From Flavobacteriales bacterium UBA7612 (lineage in GTDB: Bacteria; Bacteroidota; Bacteroidia; Flavobacteriales; Weeksellaceae), in contig DLJQ01000013.1 of NCBI GenBank assembly GCA_002484335.1, positions 1 through 56,517 of the forward strand: a stretch of 56,517 bases of DNA, given 5' to 3'. The number at the start of each line of letters is the position of its first letter. Within the stretch, counting starts at the first letter, position 1. This document shows positions 1-9,310 of this stretch, in pieces. Under the pieces are notes generated by a model. The model saw only the letters and a list, made by a program, of their open reading frames with translations. It ran no database searches and had not been told where the DNA came from. Made by a program: the position numbers and the translations under genes.

Positions 1-1044
1 AGATTTTCAAATCTAAAGGAATTTGGTTTTGGAAATATGATTTCGGACGAAGAAATGGAAATTGCAACGCAACAAGATTTTTATTTGGAATCTGTGATGT
101 ATTTTGGAAATGATGCGTTGGATAGTTTTCATTTGCAACTAAAAATAATGCAAGCCATTGTCGAAAATCCATCTATTGTTGTCGATTTTATGCCTTATCG
201 TTTGCTTTCTGGTAAATGGGCGAAAGTGACAGCAGAGTCAGAAATTCCGCCTGCGCCTTCGTATTTATATGTGATACATGGCGTTTATGATGAGGACGAA
301 AATGGTGATCGCGTGTATTGGATGCATACGCATGGTTTGCATCGTTGTGGTTCTGTGGAATTGGAAATGTTGAACATCAAAGATGGAGTAGAGCAGATGA
401 ATTCGGCTTTGGATATGATTGTAAATGCGTTTATCAAACCAGATTTTCGTTCGCCAGAAAATGAAGAATTTAATATTGGTTATGATGGTTTGGATATTAC
501 ATTTTGTTGGAAACGTTGGGAAGATGTGGTGAAAGATTATCCTGCAAAAATTCCGGGAGGTTACAATGAGCGTCAACCAGAAAACGAAAATTACGAACCT
601 TGTGGCGTTTTGTTAGCGGTGCAAGAAGGACATACATTGACGCCAGAAGTTTATGCGGCGACAATTGCAGATAATCCGATTTTCTTTATCAGTGATCAGG
701 AAACGGAACGAATGTCAGCCTTGGCTTATCAACGTTTTGAATCGTATAAAAAAGCATTTAACACGTATTTTAATCCAGAAGCAGATGAAGAGAATTATTA
801 TCGATTTTTAATCAAATTAGGATTTGATGTCGATCATGAAATGAATAAGGAACACATTTGGTTTGATGTGTACGGAATCAATGAGAACAACGAAATTTTT
901 GGCGTTTGTTTGAATCGTCCTTATGCTGTAGAAGGTTTGAATGAAGGAGATGAAGGTCTTTATCCGCAAGAAATGATTACCGATTGGTTAATTTACACGC
1001 CGACAAACACCATCACTCCTGATAATATTTACACTATTGATTAA
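1..1044 (+). CDS. DUF4026-like protein, 5' end cut by the window
   Basis: The frame is open from base 1, and the first in-window ATG (position 37) is preceded by 12 sense codons, so the gene probably begins upstream and this is a C-terminal part. The visible 347 codons give an acidic soluble protein with no signal peptide or membrane segment. The C-terminal third (IWFDVYGI, then LNRPYAVEGLNEGDEG and ITDWLIYTP) resembles DUF4026/DUF2314-type cytoplasmic proteins of unknown function. That assignment is from memory of the family pattern. The 3' end overlaps the convergent hutI gene by 11 bases. No function is proposed. Confidence 0.7.
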   Translation, partial: RFSNLKEFGFGNMISDEEMEIATQQDFYLESVMYFGNDALDSFHLQLKIMQAIVENPSIVVDFMPYRLLSGKWAKVTAESEIPPAPSYLYVIHGVYDEDENGDRVYWMHTHGLHRCGSVELEMLNIKDGVEQMNSALDMIVNAFIKPDFRSPENEEFNIGYDGLDITFCWKRWEDVVKDYPAKIPGGYNERQPENENYEPCGVLLAVQEGHTLTPEVYAATIADNPIFFISDQETERMSALAYQRFESYKKAFNTYFNPEADEENYYRFLIKLGFDVDHEMNKEHIWFDVYGINENNEIFGVCLNRPYAVEGLNEGDEGLYPQEMITDWLIYTPTNTITPDNIYTID

Positions 1045-2263
1045 TCAACGCACCATTTTTCCACACATTTGTTGGTTGTAATTGTCCTTGATAATAGATA
1101 ATATTACGATAATCGAAGGTAGAGAAGCTGATAAAATCGGCTTTTTTACCTTTTTCTATTGTTCCACGATCAACTAAATTTAAAGCCTTTGCAGCACGAA
1201 AAGTAATTGCAGCTAAAACTTCTGCCATTGATAATTTTTCAAAAGTAGCTAAAACAGAAGCTTGTGTCAGAAGATTTCCCATTGGAGCTGAGCCAGGATT
1301 CCAATCCGAAGCAATCGAAACGCAACAACCAGCATCTAACAATTTTCGAGCAGGTGCATATTGCATTCCCAAACCGATAGAAGCGCCAGGTAAAACAGTT
1401 GCAACAACATTAGAATTCGCAAGGTTTTTCACTTCTTCTTCTCCTGAAAATTCTAAATGATCTGCACTCAAAGCATCGAATTTTGTAGCTAAATAACTTC
1501 CTCCAGCTGTAAATTGATCAGCGTGAATCGTAATATCAAAACCTTGATTTTTTGCTTCGTTTAAGAAATAATCGCCTTCCTCAACAGAGAAAGCAGATTG
1601 TTCCACAAAAATATCGATACGATTTGCTAAATCATCAGATTTTAATTTAGGAAAAACTTCTTTCACCAAAAGTTCTAAATATTCTTTGTTCGAACCTTCA
1701 AAATCTTTAGGTTTCATATGCGCACCTAAAAAAGTAGGAATCAAATCGATTTCACTTTCTTGATTCGCCATATTTATCGCTTCTAACATTTTAATTTCAC
1801 CTTCAACAGAGAGAGCATAACCCGATTTTACTTCAGCAGTTGTGATTCCTTGTTTAGCTAATTGCGCAATATGTTTTAGCGTAATATCTTTCAGTTCGTC
1901 AACCGTTTTTTTACGTGTTTCTGTTACTGTAGACCAAATTCCACCACCACTTTTGGCAATTTCTAAATATGTTTTTCCATCCAAACGCATTGCGAAATCT
2001 TTGGCGCGATTTCCTCCAAAACAAACATGTGTGTGTGAATCTACAAATCCTGGAAGAAGAATTTGTTCTGTTTCAATTCGTTCAATTTGGATGTTTGGAT
2101 GTTGTTGAGAAAGCGTTTCGAAATTTCCTATTTCTACAATTGTTTCATCATCAATAATAATTCCCCCATCTTCGAGAACTTCGACTTGGTTTTCGTGAAT
2201 AGCACCTTTTAAAGGTAAATTGGCAAGTGTTATAATTTGTTTGAAAGGACCGATTAATTTCAT
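1034..2263 (-). CDS. hutI: imidazolonepropionase
   Basis: This is the third enzyme of histidine degradation, hydrolysing 4-imidazolone-5-propionate to N-formimino-glutamate in the cytoplasm. At 409 residues it has the usual family length. The amidohydrolase metal motif DSHTH lies at about residues 75-79 (GFVDSHTHVCFGG). VKSGYAL, HADQF (about 247) and ASDWNPGSAP (about 318) give the remaining metal and substrate residues. The other hut genes (hutH, hutU, hutG) are not in the window, so the pathway is either dispersed or lies elsewhere. A weak -7-like box (TAAACTTG, 2283-2290) lies just upstream. Confidence 0.95.
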   Translation of the reverse strand: MKLIGPFKQIITLANLPLKGAIHENQVEVLEDGGIIIDDETIVEIGNFETLSQQHPNIQIERIETEQILLPGFVDSHTHVCFGGNRAKDFAMRLDGKTYLEIAKSGGGIWSTVTETRKKTVDELKDITLKHIAQLAKQGITTAEVKSGYALSVEGEIKMLEAINMANQESEIDLIPTFLGAHMKPKDFEGSNKEYLELLVKEVFPKLKSDDLANRIDIFVEQSAFSVEEGDYFLNEAKNQGFDITIHADQFTAGGSYLATKFDALSADHLEFSGEEEVKNLANSNVVATVLPGASIGLGMQYAPARKLLDAGCCVSIASDWNPGSAPMGNLLTQASVLATFEKLSMAEVLAAITFRAAKALNLVDRGTIEKGKKADFISFSTFDYRNIIYYQGQLQPTNVWKNGALINQ

Positions 2264-2376
2264 TTTTGTTGTTTTAATAACACAAGTTTACGAAATTTAA
2301 GGGAGAATTTGTAGATAAGCTGAACTTGTTATCAAATAAGATATGATTCTAAAATGAGTTTGGAATGACTTAATAT

Positions 2377-2913
2377 TTATAGAATGTCACTCGATAATAT
2401 AGCGTAGCCATAATTATCTGCCCAACCAGATTTTAGAGGAAGTAATTGTCTTGTATGCGCTTCTCGTATCATTCCAACTTTTTCAAGAACTTTGTAAGAA
2501 CCAATATTTTCAATTGCGCATCCAGCTTCAATTCTATGAAGATTTAAAGTATTAAAACCAAAAGAAATAATTTCTTTTAAAGCTTCTGTAGCAAAGCCTT
2601 TATTCCAAAAATCTGGATGAAGTTTAAACCAAACTTCTGCATTCTTGTATTTAGCCCGTCCTAAATTTAAAGAAATTAATCCAGCAAATTGATTGTCATT
2701 TTCGATAACAAAAGTATAAGCTTGTGGTTGTTCTCCTTGATTAGATTTTATTAAATCTTTTACATGAAGAATTGTAACCTCTATATTTTCTGGAATTCCT
2801 AAAGTGTTATATTGATCAACTTCTTCGATAGAATGTAATTGATGAATTGTTTCAGTATCATCAATTGTGACTGGTCTTAAAGTTAATCGTTCAGTTTTAA
2901 GAATTACATTCAT
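2377..2913 (-). CDS. GNAT N-acetyltransferase (RimJ/RimL type)
   Basis: The 178-residue protein opens with the RimJ/RimL-family pattern LKTERLTLRPVTIDD. It has the acetyl-CoA-binding segment around residues 95-115 (FWNKGFATEALKEII) and the C-terminal HRIEAGCAIENIGSYKVLEKVGM strand-helix typical of the family. It probably acetylates a protein N-terminus or a small amine; the substrate cannot be read from sequence. It lies 5 bases downstream of the small membrane protein gene and is probably co-transcribed with it. Confidence 0.88.
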   Translation of the reverse strand: MNVILKTERLTLRPVTIDDTETIHQLHSIEEVDQYNTLGIPENIEVTILHVKDLIKSNQGEQPQAYTFVIENDNQFAGLISLNLGRAKYKNAEVWFKLHPDFWNKGFATEALKEIISFGFNTLNLHRIEAGCAIENIGSYKVLEKVGMIREAHTRQLLPLKSGWADNYGYAILSSDIL

Positions 2914-2918
2914 AAAAA

Positions 2919-3128
2919 TTACTTTTTCTTCAAATAAGTAGGGTCGTTAGGGTATTTGATAACTTTGACTAATGTAATAATTGTAAAAATAACGAAGATT
3001 AATATCACGATTGCGCTAAGAATGATGCGGTTATTTTGTTCGTTGTTGAACCCAAGGTAAAACTCGAAAGCTGCCCAAACAATCATTAAAATTTGTGGTA
3101 ATAGTGCGCCGAAAATATTTTTTGTCAT
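2919..3128 (-). CDS. small two-helix membrane protein
   Basis: This 69-residue protein has two hydrophobic segments (about residues 8-25 and 36-56) and a lysine-rich C-terminus. I do not recognise a family. It sits between the terminator of the DUF3078 gene and the GNAT gene, with a 5-base gap to the latter. The membrane prediction and ATG start make it a credible small gene. Function is unknown. Confidence 0.6.
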   Translation of the reverse strand: MTKNIFGALLPQILMIVWAAFEFYLGFNNEQNNRIILSAIVILIFVIFTIITLVKVIKYPNDPTYLKKK

Positions 3129-3168
3129 TTTATTCTTCTATTGAGCTTTAAAAATAAGAAAAATAAAA

Positions 3169-3191
3169 AACCTGCTTATTAAAAGCAGGTT
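3169..3191 (-). terminator. rho-independent terminator of the downstream DUF3078 gene
   Basis: A perfect 9-bp stem (AACCTGCTT / AAGCAGGTT) with a 5-base loop is followed, on the minus strand, by a T-rich tract. It lies 8 bases past the stop of the DUF3078 gene. Confidence 0.85.
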
Positions 3192-3198
3192 GAAAATA

Positions 3199-4251
3199 TT
3201 ATTGAGTGACTAATTTTGTTTCATTAAGAATTGGTTCCTTTTTCAGAATATTTGTTGCTACTTCTACAGTTTCTTCTTTTTCTTCGAAAATTGGTGCTTC
3301 TTGCATAAATGCAGTTGCTGGAGCTTCTTCTATTTTTGGTGGAGTGTTATCAAATTTGTAATTAAATCCGATTCCAAGTGTTTGTTTTATCTGTGTTTTT
3401 TTGATTTGATCTTCATCATATAGTAAATTCAAACTTACTTGTGCCGAAACAAACTTATTCACTTTCATATCCAAAATTCCTTGATAAGCAATGTCCATAT
3501 TTCCGAAATTTTTCAGGTAATCTGCATAGATTCCAACACGGTTGTCATAAGAAATTCCTTCCATAATTTGTAGTTTGTATCGCGCACCTAAATATGCACC
3601 GAATTCAAATAAAGTTGTATCGCCATCATTCTTTAATCCAAAGTTTCCTTTTTTCTGTAAATCTTTGTCCAAAACAAATGTCATTCTTGGTGTAAATGGA
3701 TGAATATTAACTTGGAAATTTTCGTTTGGTTTGTAATCCGCACCCAAACCTAAGCTTAGATAACCTGGAGCCATCAAGCCTGAGATCTTCGTTTTTGGAT
3801 CTGTTGAATAATCAAAACCATCTGTAAATTGTGTGCGAAAATTGATAGAGGCAGCTAAATACCAATGATTTCCGATGCTGTAACCATAAGAAGAAGTTAA
3901 GTCGATAACATCATTTGTTTTGCGAGAACTTTCGCCTTTGTTAGTCTGGATTCCGTATCCCAAAACAACACGATTATCCCAAATATGTTTTTCTTTTGTC
4001 AAGTTAAATTCATAATCTAAACTTCCATTTAGCGCAAACGAATTTACACCTCCCGCAACCCAATTACTGAATGCACTTTGAGAAAATAAAAGTGAATTAT
4101 TTCCTGAAACAAACCAGCCAGGTTGACGACCATCAAATTTTTGATCTTTTAAATAACGCTTGCTATCAGTAGCTACTTTACCATCTTTTACTGTTTGCGC
4201 AAAAGTTGTAGCACTTCCTAAAATTGCTAATGTAAATAAAATTTTTTTCAT
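3199..4251 (-). CDS. DUF3078 outer-membrane-type protein (paralogue 2)
   Basis: The start at 4251 is chosen because it gives a clean signal peptide (MKKILFTLAILGSATTFAQ); the open frame runs further upstream but adds a non-signal extension. The mature protein has FSQSAFSNWVAGGVNS, alternating beta-strand segments and the conserved LKNDGDTTLFEFGAYLGARY region of DUF3078. That family is common in Bacteroidota and predicted to form a membrane beta-barrel. The C-terminus (last 50 residues) is a low-complexity E/P-rich tail. It is a close paralogue of the gene immediately upstream, 25 bases away, and probably shares its transcript. Function is unknown. Confidence 0.85.
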   Translation of the reverse strand: MKKILFTLAILGSATTFAQTVKDGKVATDSKRYLKDQKFDGRQPGWFVSGNNSLLFSQSAFSNWVAGGVNSFALNGSLDYEFNLTKEKHIWDNRVVLGYGIQTNKGESSRKTNDVIDLTSSYGYSIGNHWYLAASINFRTQFTDGFDYSTDPKTKISGLMAPGYLSLGLGADYKPNENFQVNIHPFTPRMTFVLDKDLQKKGNFGLKNDGDTTLFEFGAYLGARYKLQIMEGISYDNRVGIYADYLKNFGNMDIAYQGILDMKVNKFVSAQVSLNLLYDEDQIKKTQIKQTLGIGFNYKFDNTPPKIEEAPATAFMQEAPIFEEKEETVEVATNILKKEPILNETKLVTQ

Positions 4252-4276
4252 TAGATTGGTTGATTTAATAGTTATT

Positions 4277-5377
4277 TTATTCCAAAAATATGGATTCTGA
4301 TTTAATATACGTTGATTTTTCGTCAATTGTATTTTTATCAAAAACTTGATCATAGTTTTGTTTATCCAGTTTTATTCTAGGTAAATTGACTGGGGAAATG
4401 CCAGATGTATCGAAATATGGGAGAATTTCCTTCTTTCTACGTTTCTTCTTATCTTTTTTCTTAGTACTGTCTATTTTATATGTTAAGCCAATCCCAAGAG
4501 CTTGTTTAAACTGTGTTTGAGCAACTTGATCTTCATCGTAAATCAAATTAATGGTTAATTGCGTGGACATAAAATTATTAATTTTCATATCTAACAATCC
4601 TGCATACACAATATCGAGGTTATAAAATTTGTTGGAATAATTGGAGAAAATTCCAATATTATTATCGTAAGTGACATTATCAAAAAGTTTTACCTTATAA
4701 CGTCCACCTAAATATGCACCAACTTCGAAAAGAAACGTATCGCCATCATTTCGCAAACCATAGGTTCCTTTCTTTTGCAAATCTTTGTCTGCAACAATTG
4801 TTGTTCTTGATGTTAAAGGTTGAAAACTGACAGAAAAATTAGAATTTGGCGTATAATTCGCACCGACCCCAATTGTTACATATGCAGGCGCAAACAAATT
4901 TGATAGTTTTGTTTTTGGAGTTGTTCCATAATTGAAACCCGCAGAAAACTGTGAACGAATATTAAGTGATGAGGTTAGGTACCATTTTTCTTTAATCAAA
5001 TATCCATAAGAAGTTGTGATATTTAGATTGTCAGCAGTTTTACGTGTTCCATTGGTTTTATTATCTAAAAAACCATATTCAAAAATAAAACGATTGTCCC
5101 AAAAGTGTTTCTTTTTTCGGAAATTAAATTCGTAATCAGTTTTTGCATTCAGTGAAACCGAATTTTCACCTCCTGCCATCCAATTGGAAAAGGTATTCTG
5201 ATTAACGGTTAAAGTATTTGTACCATAAATTTCCCAACCCGATTTTCGTCCTGTAGTATCCACTTTAGATTTCAGATATTTTCGACCATCAATAATTAGA
5301 TTTCCACTGGTATCTAAAAATTGAGCAGAACTAAAAAGTGATAGGACTAAAAAAATAATTGAGAAAATTAGTCTCAT
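4277..5377 (-). CDS. DUF3078 outer-membrane-type protein (paralogue 1)
   Basis: The start at 5377 gives a standard signal peptide (MRLIFSIIFLVLSLFSSAQ); the longer frame adds 13 unlikely residues. It shares with its neighbour the segments WEIYGTNTLTVNQNTFSNWMAGGENS, FWDNRFIFEYGF and LRNDGDTFLFEVGAYLGGRYK, so the pair arose by tandem duplication. The C-terminus differs: a lysine/arginine-rich stretch (KKKDKKKRRKKE) follows the last predicted strand. It is probably surface or outer-membrane located. No enzymatic motif is visible. Confidence 0.85.
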   Translation of the reverse strand: MRLIFSIIFLVLSLFSSAQFLDTSGNLIIDGRKYLKSKVDTTGRKSGWEIYGTNTLTVNQNTFSNWMAGGENSVSLNAKTDYEFNFRKKKHFWDNRFIFEYGFLDNKTNGTRKTADNLNITTSYGYLIKEKWYLTSSLNIRSQFSAGFNYGTTPKTKLSNLFAPAYVTIGVGANYTPNSNFSVSFQPLTSRTTIVADKDLQKKGTYGLRNDGDTFLFEVGAYLGGRYKVKLFDNVTYDNNIGIFSNYSNKFYNLDIVYAGLLDMKINNFMSTQLTINLIYDEDQVAQTQFKQALGIGLTYKIDSTKKKDKKKRRKKEILPYFDTSGISPVNLPRIKLDKQNYDQVFDKNTIDEKSTYIKSESIFLE

Positions 5378-5457
5378 TTTAAAAAAATATCTTTGTTTAA
5401 AATTGAAAAGTTCCAAACAAAGATATCTAATTTATTTTGTAAGGCTAAAAACCTTTC

Positions 5458-6441
5458 TTAATTATTTTGCCAACCTTTTAACCATTTTACCAATGTATCC
5501 ACCCATTCTTGACGATCATTCAAACATGGAATGTATGTAAATTGTTCTCCACCAGCTTTTAAGAATTCTTCTTGTCCTTCCATCGAAATTTCTTCCAAAG
5601 TCTCCAAACAATCTGCAACAAAGGCAGGTGAACAAACAACTAAATTTTTCACGCCTTGCTTAGGAAACTCTTCCAATACATAATCTGTATATGGTTTTAT
5701 CCAAGGATCACGCCCCAAACGAGATTGAAAAGATGTTGTGTATTTATCTTCTGGTAATTGTAGATATTCAGTTAATAACCTTGTTGTTTCAAAACATTGA
5801 TTACGATAAGTTTCAATTGGTAATTTACTAATCTTCGCAGCACGAAGTGCTTTATTATCATGACGCTCTGGAATTCCATGATAAGTGAATAATATTTTAT
5901 CGTATTCTTCAGGTAAATTTTCTTTGATAGAATCTCCTAAAACCTTGATATAATCTGGATGATTGTAAAAAGCTTTCAAGAAATTAATCTTAATGTCTTT
6001 GTAACTTTTTTTCTGAATTTCAAGCACTTTATCCGCAACAGTTTCTGTAGAAGACATCGTGTATTGAGGATATAAAGGAACAACCAAAATGTCGCGAACT
6101 CCTTTGTCATAAAGCTCTTGTAAACCAGCTTCAATCGAAGGGTTTTTGTAACGCATCGCCAAAACAACTGGAATATCCATTTGTTTTTGTACCATATCTC
6201 TCAAAATTTTAGAGTAAACAATCAAAGGAGAACCTTCTTTTGTCCAAATTTTTCGATAAGCTTCTGCAGATTTTTCGGGTCTTTTTGGTAAAATAAATAA
6301 TTCAACAATAGTTTTACGAATAATCCAAGGAGAATCCAAAACCTTCTTATCCATTAAAAATTCGCGTAAATAAGTTCTTACGTCTTCAACATTGGTAGAA
6401 TCGGGCGAACCTAAATTCACTAATAATATTCCTTTGCTCAT
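5458..6441 (-). CDS. hemH: ferrochelatase
   Basis: This enzyme inserts Fe2+ into protoporphyrin IX, the last step of haem synthesis. At 327 residues it has normal bacterial length. The N-terminus KGILLVNLGSPDS is the family signature. The catalytic histidine is in FTYHGIPERH (about residue 192), and SFQSRLGRDPWIKPYT and CSPAFVADCLETLEEI (with the active-site glutamate) follow. It is transcribed divergently from ruvB, 108 bases away. The small frame inside it on the same strand is a shadow. Confidence 0.96.
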   Translation of the reverse strand: MSKGILLVNLGSPDSTNVEDVRTYLREFLMDKKVLDSPWIIRKTIVELFILPKRPEKSAEAYRKIWTKEGSPLIVYSKILRDMVQKQMDIPVVLAMRYKNPSIEAGLQELYDKGVRDILVVPLYPQYTMSSTETVADKVLEIQKKSYKDIKINFLKAFYNHPDYIKVLGDSIKENLPEEYDKILFTYHGIPERHDNKALRAAKISKLPIETYRNQCFETTRLLTEYLQLPEDKYTTSFQSRLGRDPWIKPYTDYVLEEFPKQGVKNLVVCSPAFVADCLETLEEISMEGQEEFLKAGGEQFTYIPCLNDRQEWVDTLVKWLKGWQNN

Positions 6442-6549
6442 AATTCTTTTTATCTAAAAAAATATTGCGTTCTTTGTAGTTGTAAAAGTACGGAGGATAA
6501 TTTAATTTGTCCTTCGTAATATCATCATTATAATTTATATCATCATTTT

Positions 6550-7587
6550 ATGTCAGATTTATTAAATCCTGATAAAGAATTTTATCCAGACGACGATCTA
6601 AATCACGAAAATACTGTTCGTCCGCAAAGTTTTGATGATTTTGCTGGACAAGCGCATATTCTAGAGAATTTAGAAGTTTTTGTGAAAGCATCTAAACTTC
6701 GAGGAGAAGCATTAGATCATGTCTTGTTACATGGCCCTCCTGGTTTAGGAAAAACGACATTGGCAAATATCATTGCAAATGAGTTAGGTGTTGGAATTAA
6801 AATTACTTCCGGACCAGTTTTAGATAAACCGAGTGATTTAGCAGGTTTATTGACAAATTTAGAAGAAAATGATGTGCTCTTTATTGATGAAATTCATCGT
6901 ATGTCTCCTGTTATCGAAGAATACTTATATTCGGCGATGGAAGATTTTAAGATTGATATTATGATTGAATCAGGACCAAATGCACGTTCCGTACAAATTG
7001 GACTGAACCCTTTTACTTTAATAGGTGCTACAACACGTTCTGGATTATTAACGGCACCACTTCGTGCACGTTTTGGAATCAATTTTAGATTTGAATATTA
7101 TAATGTCGAATTATTGAGTTCGATAGTGGAACGTTCTTCTCGTATTTTAGCAACTCCAATCGATGAAAGAGCTTCAATCGAAATTGCAGGTCGAAGCCGT
7201 GGTACACCTCGTATAGCGAATGCTTTATTGAGAAGAACACGTGATTTTGCCCAAATCAAAGGAAATGGAAAAATTGACTTATCAATTGCTGAATTTTCGT
7301 TGAAAGCACTAAAAGTTGATGACAATGGTTTAGATGAAATGGATAATCGAATTTTATCAACCATCATCGAAAAATTTAAAGGAGGGCCTGTTGGAATTAC
7401 AACTTTGGCAACTGCTGTAGGGGAGAATGGTGGAACGCTGGAAGAAGTTTACGAACCATATCTCATTCAAGAAGGTTATTTGATGCGTACAGCTCGTGGT
7501 CGTGTTGCTACTGAAAAATCGTACAAGCATATTGGTGTAAAATACCGTGGAGAAAATTCTCCGCAGACGGATTTATTTGATTTCTAA
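6550..7587 (+). CDS. ruvB: Holliday junction branch migration helicase RuvB
   Basis: This is the hexameric AAA+ motor of the RuvABC resolvasome, acting in recombinational repair. Walker A is GPPGLGKTT (about residues 60-68) and Walker B LFIDEIHR (about 112-119). Sensor 1 and the arginine finger region are GATTRSGLLTAPLRARFGI. The C-terminal winged helix ends in a typical RTARGRVAT segment. Length (345) is normal. The gene is monocistronic here; the next gene downstream belongs to an AT-rich insert. Confidence 0.97.
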   Translation: MSDLLNPDKEFYPDDDLNHENTVRPQSFDDFAGQAHILENLEVFVKASKLRGEALDHVLLHGPPGLGKTTLANIIANELGVGIKITSGPVLDKPSDLAGLLTNLEENDVLFIDEIHRMSPVIEEYLYSAMEDFKIDIMIESGPNARSVQIGLNPFTLIGATTRSGLLTAPLRARFGINFRFEYYNVELLSSIVERSSRILATPIDERASIEIAGRSRGTPRIANALLRRTRDFAQIKGNGKIDLSIAEFSLKALKVDDNGLDEMDNRILSTIIEKFKGGPVGITTLATAVGENGGTLEEVYEPYLIQEGYLMRTARGRVATEKSYKHIGVKYRGENSPQTDLFDF

Positions 7588-7701
7588 GGTTTTTAGAATT
7601 GTTTCGCTATCCATCTTAGTATAAGATTTATTTAGTAAAAACTATTTCCTTATCCATACTTAAATTATTTTACTAAGTATCTAATTTACAGAAAAAACAA
7701 T

Positions 7702-7774
7702 TATATTCGTAGCAAATTTAACAACATACGAATATAGTTGTTGTTTTACGAAACTACACCGCGTTTTGTTTCGT
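7702..7774. repeat. overlapping inverted repeats upstream of the AT-rich insert
   Basis: Three small inverted repeats overlap in this stretch: TATATTCGT/ACGAATATA (7702-7710 and 7728-7736), AACAAC/GTTGTT (7720-7725 and 7737-7742) and ACGAAAC/GTTTCGT (7748-7754 and 7768-7774). They could fold as alternative hairpins. They lie between ruvB and the insert and may be part of its boundary. Confidence 0.5.
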
Positions 7775-7786
7775 GAAATAACAATC

Positions 7787-7794
7787 TTATGTGC
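7787..7794 (+). repeat. left inverted end of the two-gene insert
   Basis: TTATGTGC here is the exact reverse complement of GCACATAA at 9941-9948. The two sites bracket the following two genes. Confidence 0.4.
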
Positions 7795-7822
7795 AATACT
7801 CCAAAAATATCGCCTATAAACT

Positions 7823-9310
7823 ATGAAAAAAGAATTTGAAGGATTTGTAATTTATAATAAAACAAATAAAAAAAGTAAAGCTTACGCAGTAGTTTCTGAA
7901 AATTATGAATGCAAAGCCGAAGCTCCAGAAATTCCGGAAAAATTTAAAGAATTTATTATTCCAATAGAAGATAAGCGGTTTTTCAATCATAATGGAATTG
8001 ATATAAAAGGTACTACAAGAGCATTATTAAGAAACTTTATGAATATGAAAGTTTTAGAAGGAGGTAGTACTATTTCTCAACAACTGGCGAGAAATATTTT
8101 AAAAGATAATTCTAGAACTTTATCAAGAAAAATTAGAGAATCTATTATTGCGTTAAAACTTGAATATAATTATTCCAAAGATGATATTCTTAATTTATAT
8201 TTTAATAATGTTTATTTTGGAAAAAATCTGAGAGGAGTTAGAAGTGCTAGTTTATATTATTTTGATAAGGAACCTAAGAAATTGAATAATAGTGAAATTA
8301 TTTATCTACTTACAATTTTAAGAGGTCCAAATTATTATCTCAGTAATTTAGATGCAACAAATAAAAGGATGAAATTACTTTCTGAATTATTATTTAATAG
8401 TAATAAACTCAATTTATATCAATATAATAAAATTGGCAAAAAAAGTAATATATCAGGAAATCATAGAATAAATATATTAAGAAATAATACAATACCATTT
8501 ATTACGGAAAATATTGATTTTCAGAATAAACGTATAGATTCAACATTAGTTTCATATTATCAAGATTTTGCCGAAAATTTGGTTAGGAAATCTAAATACC
8601 CAACTTCTATTGTAATAATTAGAAATAAAAAAGTAATTGGTTTTTATAGTTTTTATGGCTCTGATTATCCTTTTATTTTTAAATCAAATGTTGGTTCAAC
8701 CTTAAAACCTTTTATTTATTATTATGCAAAGAAAAATGGTATTAATAATGATCAAAAGTTTTCTTCCTATAAAAATAATTTAAATTGGAATGTTAGAGAA
8801 GCAACTTCAGTAAATTCTAAATTGAATATTGACGAAGCTTTATATCATTCAAATAACAATGCTTTTATTAATATTTCTGAAACAATAGGAATTGAAAATA
8901 CTTTAAATTTTTTATCAGATTCTATTCAAATCAAGGATGATGAAGTCTTTCCTTCAGCTATTTTAGGTGCGACAAAAAATGGGCTTTCATTACATCAATT
9001 AACATTAGCTTATAATGATTTTTTAACCGAAAATATTGATGATGAAAAAATGGAATTAATGAAAATTTTAAATAAAATTTTTAAAACAAAACTCAATTTC
9101 AATATTGAAAATGCTTTTCTAAAAACAGGGACTACAAATAATAATGACGAAAGATTAGCCATTATGCATCACGCAGATACTACGTTTGGAATTTTGAGAA
9201 ATGAAAATCCACTTAATGACTCTTCAAAAGAAGGAAATATGTTTCACGAAATTAAAAGATTTTTTGGCTCATATTTTAAACAACAACTTAAAGAATACAA
9301 ATGGATATAA
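7823..9310 (+). CDS. class A PBP-like transglycosylase/transpeptidase without a visible membrane anchor
   Basis: The 495-residue protein carries a GT51 glycosyltransferase domain: EDKRFFNHNG (about residues 49-58), GGSTISQQLARN (about 80-91), RKIRESIIALKLE and NLYFNNVYFG. A penicillin-binding transpeptidase domain follows with SxxK (STLKPF, about 292), SxN (SNN, about 342) and KTG (KTGTT, about 434). All catalytic motifs appear present, so a bifunctional peptidoglycan synthase is expected. It is much shorter than usual PBP1 proteins and has no N-terminal transmembrane helix or signal peptide. The next gene encodes a membrane protein and overlaps it by 10 bases; a tether role is inference. The gene is clearly more AT-rich than ruvB, suggesting acquisition. 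Confidence 0.85.
   Translation: MKKEFEGFVIYNKTNKKSKAYAVVSENYECKAEAPEIPEKFKEFIIPIEDKRFFNHNGIDIKGTTRALLRNFMNMKVLEGGSTISQQLARNILKDNSRTLSRKIRESIIALKLEYNYSKDDILNLYFNNVYFGKNLRGVRSASLYYFDKEPKKLNNSEIIYLLTILRGPNYYLSNLDATNKRMKLLSELLFNSNKLNLYQYNKIGKKSNISGNHRINILRNNTIPFITENIDFQNKRIDSTLVSYYQDFAENLVRKSKYPTSIVIIRNKKVIGFYSFYGSDYPFIFKSNVGSTLKPFIYYYAKKNGINNDQKFSSYKNNLNWNVREATSVNSKLNIDEALYHSNNNAFINISETIGIENTLNFLSDSIQIKDDEVFPSAILGATKNGLSLHQLTLAYNDFLTENIDDEKMELMKILNKIFKTKLNFNIENAFLKTGTTNNNDERLAIMHHADTTFGILRNENPLNDSSKEGNMFHEIKRFFGSYFKQQLKEYKWI

Noticed and set aside
265..576. Minus-strand frame opposite the DUF4026-like gene
   Set aside because: Histidine/isoleucine-rich antisense shadow of a well-supported gene; no signal of its own.
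1842..2157. Plus-strand frames opposite hutI
   Set aside because: Shadow frames over the conserved hutI sequence, without start context or plausible protein character.
6894..7367. Minus-strand frames opposite ruvB
   Set aside because: Antisense shadows of ruvB.
7702..7774. Riboswitch upstream of the PBP-like gene
   Set aside because: The overlapping inverted repeats do not match any riboswitch core I know and have no nearby terminator/antiterminator pairing.
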